The notes under the pieces are model-generated. The model had not been told where the DNA came from. It did not search any database and saw only the letters and a list, made by a program, of their open reading frames with translations. A stretch of DNA of 64,000 nt from the NCBI GenBank assembly GCA_958295735.1, contig OY282369.1, positions 542,161-606,160 on the forward strand, in the 5' to 3' direction. Position 1 is the stretch's first letter, and every line of letters starts with the position of its first letter. The position numbers and the translations under genes are program-made. This DNA is from an uncultured Candidatus Cenarchaeum sp. GTDB taxonomy: Archaea > Thermoproteota > Nitrososphaeria > Nitrososphaerales > Nitrosopumilaceae. Positions 9,801 through 20,014 of this stretch are shown piece by piece.

Positions 9801-12800
9801 ACGATACCGTGGTGGTGTTCCCCACGGGAAAGTACGCGGGGGCGTCGTTCAGCACGATGACGTCCGAGACCGCGTCCTCGGCGGAGGCCGCACAGTAGTC
9901 GTCGGCGGACAGGTAGACCCCCGCGCCGGCGGCGTATGCCGTATAGTCCGCGGGCGGCGCCACCGAGGGCGGCGTCGTGTCGAGGACGGTCACCCGCTGC
10001 GTGTCGGTGTCGGATTCCCCGGTCGCCGCGTCGGTGGCGGTCCACGTCACTTCGGTAACCCCGAGATCGAAGAACGGCCACTGCGGCTCGCGGGTTACGG
10101 CCAGCCCCTCCGCGGGGTACGTCGCCGGAGCGCCGAGGTCAAACAAGATGGCGCCGTCCGGCCACGCCGCCTCGGCCTGCACGTCGTCGGGGGCCTCGAT
10201 CGCGGGGCCGGCGGGCGTGCCGGTGATGGTCACGTCGTCTATGGCGGCGGTGAAGTCGTGCAATAATGGGTCGGCCGGCAGGCCCTTCGCTTCGAACTGG
10301 ATGACTAGGCTTTCCGCGCCCATCAGGTCGTCCGGCAACGCGATCGTTTCCGCCCGGAATCTGTTCGTCACGCTGTTCCCGTCCCACTCCTCGATCAGTA
10401 GCCAATCAAGCGCGTCGTCCCACGCGTAGGCCCTCAGGTACGAGCCCGCCTCCAGGGGCGGCGAGTAGCGGAGCAGTCCCAGCTCGGCCGACTCGTACGC
10501 TGTCATGTCGATGCCGCGCTTCAGGTACACGCTGCCTTTTGCCTCGTCACTGAACCCGACGTGGGGGGAGGACGATCTGCTGCTAAAAGCGGGCTCCCAC
10601 CAAGCGCCCGATCTGGTCCAGTCAGTGAATTTCCTGTCGAATGTGGCGTTCAGCTGGACGGGGGCCCACTTCGGGGGGTCCGTCACCGTGACGTCGACGC
10701 GGGCCAGCTCGATCTTCCCCGAGGAGTTGGCGCGCACCACCACGAATCTTTCACCCACGTCGGCCTCGGCGGGGCGCAGGATCAGCGTCCCCGTGCCGTC
10801 CCCGTTGTCGTCCATGGTTGCCCCCCCGTACTTGTAGTCGCGCCGGATGTCGAACCCCTGGCGCACGCTGAGGGATGTCTCGGCGCCCCCGGGGGAGGCG
10901 GCCGACACCGGCACCGCGGCTTCCCCGGTATGGCTGACGGTCACGTGGGGGATCGGAGCGAACACCGGGAGGTCCCCTGAATTGAACGGCATCCGGTGCA
11001 GGTCCATTATGTTGGCCATGCTCCCGATCCATTCCGGGCTTTCCCACCAGAGCGGCACCGGGCCGGGATCCGTCGGTGTCGGGTCAGGATCCGTCGGTGT
11101 CGGGTCAGGAACTGTCGGTGTCGGACCGGGATCCGGCGGCACCAAGCCTGGATCCGGCGTCACCAAGCCTGGATCCGGCGGCACCGGGCCGGGATCCAGC
11201 GGCACCAAGTTGCCCACGCTCCAGATCTCCGCCTGCCTTTCCCACCGCGCGTAGAACTGCTCTGCGCTCTGCGGGCCGTCCCGCACGATCTGGATGATCT
11301 CGTTGGCCCCCATGTGGAGATCGTCCAGGATGCCCCCTTCCGTGACTGTTCGCTCGCCGTCCCACCACCTCTTGCGGTCGTGCACCTCGTCCGCCGGCCC
11401 GTCGTACACGTCCCAGAGGGCCCCCGCCACCTGTATCTCCGTCTGCTTGTCGGTGGAGTTGTCGTAACCGTACAGGACGTCAACGCGGTTCCCGAAATAA
11501 CGAAGCTCGCGCTCCAGATCGATGTATACGTCTTCGTACACGCGCAGGTACGGGGAGCCGCCCACCGCGTGCGGGAAAAAGTCCGCAAAGCCCTCGCCGA
11601 ACGCGCATCCCGGCGACAGTTTCTGGGTAAGGCGGTGCTTGCAAGCCACACCATCTCCCCCTAAGTGGTGGTGCGCGTGGTGGGCGTACTCGTGCTGTAT
11701 GACCCACCTGCTCTCCGACACGTCGCCCGTTGTCGGGACGGCATCCAGCCCGTTGAGGAATATCGTGGAGACAGACGCCCTGTAGAACGCGTTGCTGGTG
11801 CTGCCGCCCGGGCGCGGCGGCCAGGCATCTATGATGCGTTCGCCGTACTGCCAGGACACCAGGACCGGCGGGATCTCTGCACCGATCTCTTCCTTGAATA
11901 AGGCCCTCGCGTCCGATATCGCGTCCACTATCCGGGCGGCCCCGTTCATCTCTGGAGTTTTCACAACCATGTCGAGCCGCTCGTTTCCGGGCGCGAGATC
12001 CGGCTCGTAGTACCGGCCGGCCTCGCGGTACAGCCGCCCCTCCTTGTCCCTGACAGACACCCCGTCGCCGTACGAGTACGCGCGGATTCCCGGATCCGGC
12101 CCCGTCCCGTCCAAGTCGGGATCTGTCCCGTCGAGGGGCCCCAGCACGTACATGCCGTACCCGTTCGTGGACGTGCAGGCATCCGTCCCGTCCGCGTTGT
12201 ATATCAGCTCAGCGAGGCGGCCTTCCGCATTCACGTCAAAGGCGCACACGGACAGGCCGCGCGCGGGCCCCAGCAAGTCCGAATACGGAAGCTCCAGCCA
12301 GATCGTCCCGTACAGCACGAGATCTCCTGCGTCTGCATCCGCCGCGCCGCTGCGGCTGCCGGGGCCACTCGCGGCGGACTCGGACTTCGGCGGCGCGGCG
12401 CGCGGAGGCCCGGCCGGGGCGGAGCCGGAAGGCGCCGGGGCGGGCGCCGTCCAGCCTCCCGAAGGGATGCCGGAGCCGGAAGGCGCCGGGGCGGGCGCGC
12501 TGGCGCGTGGCGCCTCGACGTCCGCCCTGATCTCGTCATACAAGCTCGGGCCGGCCGGAGGCCCCATTTCTCGCGGGTCTTCGCGTTCCAAGGGATCCGG
12601 CGCCGCCGCCGACTGCGGCTGCCCCGGGGCGCCCCGGCCGGCCGCCGGCGCCACGTCCAGGACCAGCCGGGCAGCCCCGCGCATGAACCCCGCCGCGTCT
12701 ATCACCGTCGCGCCCGCCTCGGACGGGAGCACCGTGAACTTGAACCGGTACTCGCGGCCGGGCGTCGCCGCCAGCGTCCCCCCGATCTCCGTGTACGCGC

Positions 12801-13384
12801 TCCCGCCCGCCTCCCCATATGACGGCGCGCCGAGGGCCGGATCGGATGACAGCACGGTAACGTCCCCGCCGAACAGCACGCGCACCGATGTGTCCGCCTC
12901 GTCCGTATGCCCGTCGGGGAACTCGATCGCGCCGATGGTGCCGTTCCCGCGCATTACAGTCACCGTCGGGGGAAGCGTCGTGGCGACGACCACGACGAGC
13001 GGCTCGCCCGCGACCGGCCGGGAATGCGCGGAGATCGTCGTGTTGGACGGGTTGGGGAGATCCGCGTATCCTGACGTGGCGTAGGGCGCGGCGGGCTCCG
13101 GCAGCTGCCGCTCTTGCCTGCCTAGAGCGCCGTCAGGCGCCCCCCCCCCCCGACGGAGCGGCGGCGGGCGGGCCGGCCGCGCACGCCGGATCCGCCGGCG
13201 CCTGCCCCTCGCCGCACGCGGCATCGGCCGCCTCCGGCACGGCCGCATCGTGCTGGGGCGGGGGCGCGGCCAGGGCGGCCGCCGCGACCATGACCGCGGC
13301 GGCAACGGCCGCGGCGGCGGCGGCTCCGAGCAGCAGGGGCGCGGGGCGCCGCGGCGCCAATCTGGGGCGTTCGCGCAAAGCCAT
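3826..13384 (-). CDS. Giant surface protein member B: two peptidase modules plus PBP1-like domain; out of frame at a G12 tract
   Basis: Start ATG 13384 (MALRERPRLAPRRPAPLLL; TATA box 27 nt upstream). The signal-peptide frame runs only 83 codons, because a G12 tract (13140-13151) shifts it to an early stop. After the tract the other frame is open for about 3100 codons, to TAG 3826-3828. Restored product about 3185 residues. Domain order: signal peptide; NPSNTTISA beta domain; Pro-rich linker; DLVLYG beta domain; peptidase module 1 (HEYAHHAHHH, GEGFADFF); PDPG/PTPT linker (about 11050-11210); Ig-like; lectin/MAM-like beta domain; two HYR-like repeats (VTWTATDAATG, VSWLAMDRSGN); second DLVLFG beta domain; peptidase module 2 (HEYAHHAHNH, about 8610-8640); a second Ig/HYR block; three GSPELLLDAGSPGA repeats; PBP1-like domain (about 4260-5380); conserved C-terminal domain ending VVNCS. 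Function inferred: secreted or wall-associated protein degradation and ligand binding. A homopolymer sequencing error is the main alternative to a genuine OFF state. Confidence 0.85.
13140..13151. repeat. C12 tract (G12 in member B), candidate phase-variation switch
   Basis: Twelve consecutive C on the plus strand, directly after codons for PPAAAPS. With 12 G the signal-peptide frame ends SGGGGA-stop. With 11 or 14 G it would continue into GAPDGALGRQE, which matches the paralogue reading GGQPDGAAGRQE in member A2. The current assembled length is therefore OFF. Confidence 0.85.
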
Positions 13385-13407
13385 GCGGGAGGGCCCGCAG
13401 CGTCTAG

Positions 13408-13414
13408 TAATAAA
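13408..13414 (-). promoter_or_regulatory. TATA-like box of member B
   Basis: Minus-strand TTTATTA centred 27 nt upstream of ATG 13384. The first intergenic repeat copy begins only 3 nt beyond it. Confidence 0.65.
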
Positions 13415-13417
13415 GCG

Positions 13418-13595
13418 GCGCGGCGGGCCGGCGATCCGCGCCGGGCTGCCGCCGGGGGCGCAAGAGGAGAAGGGCCGTCCCGGCCGAGGCGCGGCGGGCC
13501 GGCGATCCGCGCCGGGCTGCCGCCGGGGGCGCGGGAGGAGAAGGGCCGTCTCGGCCGAGGCGCGGCGGGCCGGCGATCCGCGCCGGGCTGCCGCC
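13418..13595. repeat. Three 36-bp direct repeats with two 35-bp spacers
   Basis: Copies at 13418-13453, 13489-13524 and 13560-13595, period exactly 71 bp. Shared core GGCGATCCGCGCCGGGCTGC. The two spacers (13454-13488, 13525-13559) differ at only a few bases, so this locus may have grown by tandem duplication of a 71-bp unit rather than by new spacer acquisition. The array lies between the stop of member C and the TATA box of member B. Confidence 0.8.
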
Positions 13596-13636
13596 CCGCG
13601 GCCGGCCGCGGCGCGGGGGGGGCGCCCGGGATGCGC

Positions 13637-16600
13637 CTAGCAGCTCACGCCGTACGTGACGGTCTGCGATATGAAGTCGGCCTCGAGCCTGTCCAGATCC
13701 GACAGGTTGATCCGGAAGTCGACGTCCACCCTGCCGCCCGGCGGCGTCCCTCCAGGTATCTCGGTTCCCGCCTCCAGCGGGGCGGAGTCGGCTTCCCTGG
13801 GGGAGGCGCCGGCCAGGCCCACTGATATCTCCGTGTACGAGAACGGCAGCGGGGGCGCCGGCAGGGGGGCGCCGTCCCTGAACTGCGTCCAGTCCGTGGC
13901 GTGTATGGACACCGCGGCCGTCGGGACCGTCCCCGTGTTGGTTATGGTCTGACGCGCCGGCCTGCTCTTGCTCCCCGGGGACAGGGCGGGAAGCTCCAGT
14001 GACGACTTTTCCAGCGCTATCCCGCACGCGTCCATTCCGCGGAGCAGCGCGGGGGCCCGCTCCCACTCCGCCGCCGTGCCGGAGACAGACCACGCGCCGT
14101 ACGTCACGGGCAGCCGCAGGTCGCCGGAGCCGTCCACGCCCATGCGGCCGAGCGGGCCGCCGTCCAGGTCGGCCGCCCTTGCGACGTGGCCTCCAGCCCC
14201 CGTCGGATCGCCCCCGGCCAGCGCCAGGGCCCTGCCAATCACGCGCGCGGCCTCGTACGCGGCGTAGGCGGGCGTGGATGCCGCGGGGGTGGCCGCGGCG
14301 ACGGCGGCGTCTATGCCGTCGGTCACGCTGTTCCGCTCCACGGCGAACTGCACCGCGGCCAGCCGCGTGTCCCTGGCCATCTTGAGCGCCGCCGCATCCG
14401 ACAGCACGAGGGGGGATGCGGCCACCCCGCTCCCCGCGCCGGCCCCCGCGCCGCCGGCCGCGAACCACGCCGACCTTTCCCGCACGGGGCTGCCCGCTCC
14501 CGCATTCCCGGCGATGGCCGCGAGCGCCGAGTCCGAGCCGACGTACACGACGGCCACGTTCCTGGAGGTCCCGCTCCCGCCGGCCGCCAGCACGGCGGCC
14601 CCTATCGATCCCGCGGCGCCGGATCCGGGCGTTCCCGAGAACTCGACGGGCCGGCCTACCGGTATGCCCAGCGGCGCCAGGTCCGATGCCAGCGGCCCCA
14701 GCAGGCCGTACCCCGGGGAGGGGCCGCCGGCGGCGGCGGAGCCGTACAGGTCTGCCTGCACCGCCGGCACGACCGCATCGAACCCGCCCCGCGCGATCTC
14801 TAGGGCGAGGACCCTGGCCATATGCGCCGCGCCCGGCTCCAGCCTGTACATGCCGTCCCTTTCCACGGCCAGCGAGCGCGCCGCCGACGAGTGCGAGACG
14901 AGCGTTATGCCGTTGGCGGCCGCGTACCCCGCCATGCCGTGCAGCGCGCCGTCCGAGGCCGGGCCCACGTACAGCGCGGGCCCCCGCCCGCCGTCGTGGG
15001 CGCCCCTCAGCGCCGCCGCCGCTCCCGCGCCTGCCGGCAGGCTGTACTCGGATGCGTCGACGAAGAACGCGTATCCCCGCTCCGCGGACAGGCCGTTGAA
15101 AGCGGAGGCCCCCAGCCGCGCCGCCTCGGCCGACGGGTCGCCGGGGCCGCCCGAGAACACGCCCACGGGCACCTGCGGCTTGGTGCCCACCACGATCCTG
15201 CCCGGCCCGGCCAGAAGGCCCGGCTCGGCGGCCGGATCCGGCAGGGCCAGGTCGGCCGCCTCCCCGTGCAGTGAGGATATGGAGCCCCCGTTGAGTTTTA
15301 GCGCCCCCGTCCCGGAATAGTCCAGGTCGGCGGCGGCATCGGCGGCCCGCACCGCATACTCGAACGCGAGGGAAGAAGTGCCGGAGCCGCTTGCGTAGGT
15401 GGCGGCGGCCCCCGGAGCGCCGGCATCCAGCAGCAGTTCCGGCGAGCCGCTTACCGCGACCGGCTCCGAAAAGCCGACCCGCAGCCCCACGGTCCGGCCC
15501 GCGCCGTACACTCCCACGCCGGCATCGGAGGTGACGTCCACCACGCGCGGGATGCCCGGAGGCCCAGGGTCGGACGGCACCAAGGCGGCCGCGTCCGCGA
15601 GCGCGGGGGCCGAGGCCGGGAACGATCTCCGGGGCGGCATCATGGCAGCCGCGTCCTCGAGCGCCGGGGCCGAGGCCGGGAACGATCTCTCGGGAGGCCC
15701 CAGGGAGGCCCCGTCCGCAAACGCGGGGGCCGAGGACGGGAACGATCTCTCGGGAGGCTCCAGGTCGGCCGCGTCCGCAAACGCGGGGGCCGAGGCCGGG
15801 AACGATCTCTCGGGAGGCCCCAGGGAGGCCCCGTCCACAAGCGCCGGGGCCGAGGCCGGGAACGATCTCCGGGGCGGCATCAGGTCGGCCCCGTCCGCAA
15901 GCGCGGGGGCCGAGGCCGGGAACGATCTCTCGTGAAGCCCCAGGGAGGCCCCGTCCGCAAACGCGGGGGCCGAGGCCGGGAACGATCTCCGGGGCGGCAT
16001 CAGGTCGGCCGCGTCCGCAAGCGCGGGGGCCGAGGCCGGGAACGATCTCCGGGGCGGCATCAGGTCGGCCCCGTCCGCAAGCGCCGGGGCCGAGGCCGGG
16101 AACGATCTGGGGGGAAGCTCCAGGTCGGCCCCCCTGTTGTCGGCCGCGCTGCGTATGGTGCACGGCCCGCCCAGCGCGCCCGTGCCGGCATAGTCGGGGG
16201 CCGTCTCGCCCGGCTGCACCGTATACGAGAACGTGAGGCGGCCCGTCCCGTTCCCGGACGCGTATGCGGCGCTCCCGCCGCCCTTCATTTCAAGCGACGG
16301 CCTGAGGGAGCCCGGCGCCTCCCCGGACATGGCGGCGGTCAGCGCCACGGGGTGCGAGAAATCCACGTGCAGCATCATCGCGGAGCCCGGCTCGCGCGGC
16401 GAGCCCGGATCGGCCCACGCCCGCACAACCGAGACCGGAATGTGGGGGGCGTCCGACCGCACCACCGTCACGTTCTGCGTGGCGGTTCCCGGGTTGCCGG
16501 AACGGTCAAGGGCCAGCCACGTCACCGTGGAGGTGTTCCCCACGGGAAAGTCCGCGGCGGCCGAGCCGCCGGAGGGATCGGGGTCCGCGATCCAGACGGA

Positions 16601-19600
16601 GTTCTCGCCCGCGGGCGGGCCCGCGGTGGCGTTGTGCAGAACGACGACGCCAGATACCGCGTCCGTTGCGGAGGCCGCGCAGTAGTCGTTCGCCGACAGG
16701 GTGACCTCCGCGCCGCCGGCGCGCACCGTATAATCAGCGGGCGGCACCACCGAGGGCGGCGTCGCGTCGAGGACGGCCACCAGCTGCGTGTCGCTGTCCG
16801 ACTTGCCGGTCGCCGCGTCGGTAGCGGTCCACGTCACTTCGGTGGTGCCGAGGGGGAACGACTGCCACGGTGGCTCGCGGGTTATGGCCAGCCCCTCCGG
16901 ATCCGCCCTCGGCGCGCCGAGGTCGACCGCGGCGGGGCCGCCCCGCGGCGACGCCTCCGCCGCCACGTCGTCCGGGGCCTCGATCGCGGGGGCCGCGCTA
17001 CGCGTGCCGGTAATGACCACGTTGTCTATGAGCATGCCGGACGCGTGAAGGGGGTTGGCCGGCAGGCCCCGCGCCGTAAACCTGATGCCGAGTTCCTCCA
17101 CGTCCATGAGGTTGGCGGGCAGCGCGACCGTCTCCGTCTCGAACCTGATCGTCTGCTCGCCCGCGCCCCATTCTTCTATCAGCTGCCATCCCGTGCCGTT
17201 CCACGCGTGGGCCTCCAGGTACGATCCCGGCGACATCTGCGGCGCGTAGCGGGACAGTTCCAAGCTGGCCGACGAGTACGCGGTCATGTCGATGCCGAAC
17301 TTCGAGTACGCCTCGTGCGGCTCCGAGCCGTAGGACTCGAGGTGGGGGGATGACGGGTCGGCGCTCTCGACGATCCCCCACCCGGCGCCCGGCCGGATCC
17401 AGTCGGCGAGGTGCCTGTCGAACGTGGCGTTCATCTGGACGGGGGCCCATTTCGGGGGATCCGTCACCGTGACGTTGACGCGGGCCAGCTCGATCTTCCC
17501 CGAGGAGTCGGCGCGCACCACCACGAAGTTTTCCCCCACGTCGGCCCTGGCCGGATTCAGGATCAGCGTCCCCGTGCCGTCCCCGTTGTCGCGCATGGCG
17601 GCTCCCCCGTACCCGTCGTTGAGCAGGCTGTCGAACCCCTGGCGCACGCTGAGCGACGTTTCGGCGCCCGGGGGGGAGGCGGCCGACACCGGCACCGCCG
17701 CCTCCCCCGCATGGCTGACGGTCACGGCGGGAATGGCATCGAATGCCGGAAGATCCGAGGAGTTGAACGGCATCCGGTGCAGGTCCATTATGTTTTCCAT
17801 GCTGCCGAGCCCCGGCTGCCTTTCCCACCGCGCGTAGAACTGCTCGGCGGTCTGCGGGCCGTCCCGCACGATCTGCATGATCTCGTCGGCCCCCATGTGG
17901 AGGTCGTCCAAGTTGTCCCCCTCCGGGAACACCACGCCCGTCGGGTCGCCGAAGTTGTCGACATTCACCACGGTCTTCCTGCGGTCGTGCACCTCGGCCG
18001 CCGTCCCGTCGTAGACGTCCCAGAGGGCCCCCGCCACCTGTATCTCCGTCTGCTTGTCGGTGGAGTTGTCGTAGTCGAACAGGATGTAGTACGCGTTCCC
18101 CGAACGGTACAGTTCGCGCTCCATGTCGACGTAGGTGTCCTCGTACTCCCGCAGCACCGGGGAGGCATCCACCGCGTGCGGGACGAAGTACGCGAGGCCC
18201 TCGCCGAACGCGCATCCCGGGGATATTTTTTGCCTAAAATGATGCTTGCAGCCCTCGGCCTTCCCCCCCAGGTGGCTGTGCGCGTGGTGGCCGTACTCGT
18301 GCTGGATGACGTACCTGCTCTCCGACATGTCGCCCGTCGTCGGGACCGCGGCCAGCCCGTCGAGGAACATCCTGGAGTAGAATGCCTGGTAGTACGCGTG
18401 GGAAGTGCTGACGCGTGCCTGCCCCGGCCAGGCTTCTATGATGCGCTCGCCGTGCTGCCAGTATACCGCGACCGGCGGGATCTCGGCGCCGATCTCCTTT
18501 ACGAAGAAGGCCCTCGCGTCCGATATCGCGTCCACTATCCGGGCGGCCCCGTTCATCGCGGGCGTCCCCACGTCCATGTCGAGCCGCGCGTTTCCGGCCG
18601 CGCGATCCCGCAGGTGGGTGGTGGAGTTCTCCGAGTACAGCCAGTCCGTCGCGTTCTTGTTCCTGACGAGCACCCCGCCCCCAAACGAGTACACCTCGAT
18701 GCGCAGGTCCGGCCCCGTCCCGTCCCCGTCCGGATCCGTGTTGTTGAGGGGCCCCAGCACGTACATGCCGTACCCGTTCGTGAACGTGCAGGCATCCGTC
18801 CCGTCCTCGTACCCCACGTGCGAGGAGCCGCCGTCCGCGCCCACGTCGGAGGCGCACACGCGCAGGCCGTGCGCGGGCCCCGTCGAGTCGGAATACGGGA
18901 GATCCATCCGGATCTGCCCGTACAGCACGAGGTCCCCGGCGCCCGCATCCGCCGCGCCGCTGCCGTTGCCGGGGCCGGTCCGGGCGGGCTCGGGCCCCGG
19001 CTGCGCGGCGCGCTGATGCCCGGCCGGGGCGGCGCCTGCGCCGCCGGCGTGCCCCGCCCAGCTTCTTGCGGGGATCCAGGGGGCGGCGCCGGCGGGCGCC
19101 GGGACGGGCGCGCCCCCGCGGGGCGCCTCGAGGGCCGCCCTGGCCGCATCTGCCGAAACCGGGCCGCCTGGCGGCCCCGCGCCCCGCGGGCCCGCCCGCT
19201 CCGGCGGATCAGGCGCCGCGGCGGGCTGCGGCTGCCCCGCGGCACCCCTGCCGGCGGCCGGCGCCACGTCCAGGACCAGCCGGGCGGCCCCGCGCAGGAA
19301 CCCCGCCGCGTCGATCACGGTGATGCCCTCCTCGGCGGGAAGCACTGTGAACTCGAACCGGTACTCCCGGCCGGGCGTCGCCGCCAGCGTCCCCCCGATC
19401 TCCGTGTAGGCATTCCCGCCGGCCTCCCCGTGCGACGGCGCGCCGAGGGCCGGATCAGACGACAGCACAGTAACGTCCCCGCCGAACAGCACGCGGACGG
19501 AGGTGTCGGCCTCGTCCTCGTATGCGTCGGGGAACTCGATCGCGCCGATGGTGCCGTCCCCGCGCATTACCGCTGCGGTGAGGGGAAGCGTCGTGGCGAC

Positions 19601-19981
19601 GACCACGGAGAGCGGCTCGCCCGCGGCAGGCCGGGAGGACGCGGCGATCGTCGTGTTGGACGGGTTCGGGCGATCCGCGTACCCGGACGAGGCGTAGGGC
19701 GCCGCGCGCTCCGGCGGCCGCGGCTCTTGCAGGCCGGGGGAGGCCCCCTGCTGCCCCTCTGCGAGCGCTGCGGCAGGCGGGCCCGCGGCGCACGCCGGAT
19801 CCGAGGGCGCCCGCCCCGCGCCGCACGCCGCGTCGGACGCTGTCGGCCCCGCCGCATCGTTTTGGAGAGGCAGGGCCGCGGCCAGGGCGGGCGCCGCGAC
19901 GGCCGCGGCTGCAATGGTGGCAACGAGCAACCAAGGCGCGGGGCGCCGCGGCGCCGATCCGGCGCGCTCGTGCAGAGCCAC
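13637..19981 (-). CDS. Giant surface protein member C (2114 residues)
   Basis: Start taken at GTG 19981 (VALHERAGSAPRRPAPWLL), aligning with the ATG starts of paralogues and 26 nt from a TATA-like box. The frame is open further upstream into the intergenic repeats, which I reject as coding. Signal peptide; NPSNTTIAAS beta domain; linker; DLVLYG domain; peptidase module with HEYGHHAHSH (about 18270-18302) and GEGLAYFV, a variant of GEGFADFF that keeps the Glu; Ig-like; MAM-like beta domain; two HYR-like repeats; nine 20-residue repeats RSFPASAPALADGADLMPP (15578-16117); one GSPELLLDAG repeat; PBP1-like domain; C-terminal domain ending VSC. Intact, with no poly-G tract. Likely a secreted zinc peptidase or adhesin; family membership of the peptidase is inferred from motifs only. 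Confidence 0.85.
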   Translation of the reverse strand: MALHERAGSAPRRPAPWLLVATIAAAAVAAPALAAALPLQNDAAGPTASDAACGAGRAPSDPACAAGPPAAALAEGQQGASPGLQEPRPPERAAPYASSGYADRPNPSNTTIAASSRPAAGEPLSVVVATTLPLTAAVMRGDGTIGAIEFPDAYEDEADTSVRVLFGGDVTVLSSDPALGAPSHGEAGGNAYTEIGGTLAATPGREYRFEFTVLPAEEGITVIDAAGFLRGAARLVLDVAPAAGRGAAGQPQPAAAPDPPERAGPRGAGPPGGPVSADAARAALEAPRGGAPVPAPAGAAPWIPARSWAGHAGGAGAAPAGHQRAAQPGPEPARTGPGNGSGAADAGAGDLVLYGQIRMDLPYSDSTGPAHGLRVCASDVGADGGSSHVGYEDGTDACTFTNGYGMYVLGPLNNTDPDGDGTGPDLRIEVYSFGGGVLVRNKNATDWLYSENSTTHLRDRAAGNARLDMDVGTPAMNGAARIVDAISDARAFFVKEIGAEIPPVAVYWQHGERIIEAWPGQARVSTSHAYYQAFYSRMFLDGLAAVPTTGDMSESRYVIQHEYGHHAHSHLGGKAEGCKHHFRQKISPGCAFGEGLAYFVPHAVDASPVLREYEDTYVDMERELYRSGNAYYILFDYDNSTDKQTEIQVAGALWDVYDGTAAEVHDRRKTVVNVDNFGDPTGVVFPEGDNLDDLHMGADEIMQIVRDGPQTAEQFYARWERQPGLGSMENIMDLHRMPFNSSDLPAFDAIPAVTVSHAGEAAVPVSAASPPGAETSLSVRQGFDSLLNDGYGGAAMRDNGDGTGTLILNPARADVGENFVVVRADSSGKIELARVNVTVTDPPKWAPVQMNATFDRHLADWIRPGAGWGIVESADPSSPHLESYGSEPHEAYSKFGIDMTAYSSASLELSRYAPQMSPGSYLEAHAWNGTGWQLIEEWGAGEQTIRFETETVALPANLMDVEELGIRFTARGLPANPLHASGMLIDNVVITGTRSAAPAIEAPDDVAAEASPRGGPAAVDLGAPRADPEGLAITREPPWQSFPLGTTEVTWTATDAATGKSDSDTQLVAVLDATPPSVVPPADYTVRAGGAEVTLSANDYCAASATDAVSGVVVLHNATAGPPAGENSVWIADPDPSGGSAAADFPVGNTSTVTWLALDRSGNPGTATQNVTVVRSDAPHIPVSVVRAWADPGSPREPGSAMMLHVDFSHPVALTAAMSGEAPGSLRPSLEMKGGGSAAYASGNGTGRLTFSYTVQPGETAPDYAGTGALGGPCTIRSAADNRGADLELPPRSFPASAPALADGADLMPPRRSFPASAPALADAADLMPPRRSFPASAPAFADGASLGLHERSFPASAPALADGADLMPPRRSFPASAPALVDGASLGPPERSFPASAPAFADAADLEPPERSFPSSAPAFADGASLGPPERSFPASAPALEDAAAMMPPRRSFPASAPALADAAALVPSDPGPPGIPRVVDVTSDAGVGVYGAGRTVGLRVGFSEPVAVSGSPELLLDAGAPGAAATYASGSGTSSLAFEYAVRAADAAADLDYSGTGALKLNGGSISSLHGEAADLALPDPAAEPGLLAGPGRIVVGTKPQVPVGVFSGGPGDPSAEAARLGASAFNGLSAERGYAFFVDASEYSLPAGAGAAAALRGAHDGGRGPALYVGPASDGALHGMAGYAAANGITLVSHSSAARSLAVERDGMYRLEPGAAHMARVLALEIARGGFDAVVPAVQADLYGSAAAGGPSPGYGLLGPLASDLAPLGIPVGRPVEFSGTPGSGAAGSIGAAVLAAGGSGTSRNVAVVYVGSDSALAAIAGNAGAGSPVRERSAWFAAGGAGAGAGSGVAASPLVLSDAAALKMARDTRLAAVQFAVERNSVTDGIDAAVAAATPAASTPAYAAYEAARVIGRALALAGGDPTGAGGHVARAADLDGGPLGRMGVDGSGDLRLPVTYGAWSVSGTAAEWERAPALLRGMDACGIALEKSSLELPALSPGSKSRPARQTITNTGTVPTAAVSIHATDWTQFRDGAPLPAPPLPFSYTEISVGLAGASPREADSAPLEAGTEIPGGTPPGGRVDVDFRINLSDLDRLEADFISQTVTYGVSC
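15578..16117 (-). repeat. Nine in-frame 60-bp repeats in member C
   Basis: Tandem 60-nt units encode nine versions of RSFPASAPALADGADLMPP, with variation mainly in the last third (ADLMPPR, ASLGPPE, ADLEPPE). They sit between the HYR/beta region and the GSPELLLDAG repeat, where other members have short PDPG linkers, so they are probably an extended stalk. Unit-to-unit DNA identity is high, implying recent expansion. Confidence 0.85.
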
Positions 19982-20002
19982 GAAGGACGGTATGCGGCGC
20001 CG

Positions 20003-20010
20003 AATAATAA
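20003..20010 (-). promoter_or_regulatory. TATA-like box of member C
   Basis: Minus-strand TTATTATT centred about 26 nt upstream of GTG 19981. This spacing is the main reason for choosing the GTG start. Confidence 0.65.
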
Positions 20011-20014
20011 GGCG

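Noticed and set aside
13133-13384. Member B signal-peptide frame as a separate 83-residue gene
   Set aside because: Its end is created only by the G12 tract, and sequence alignment with paralogues continues in the other frame.
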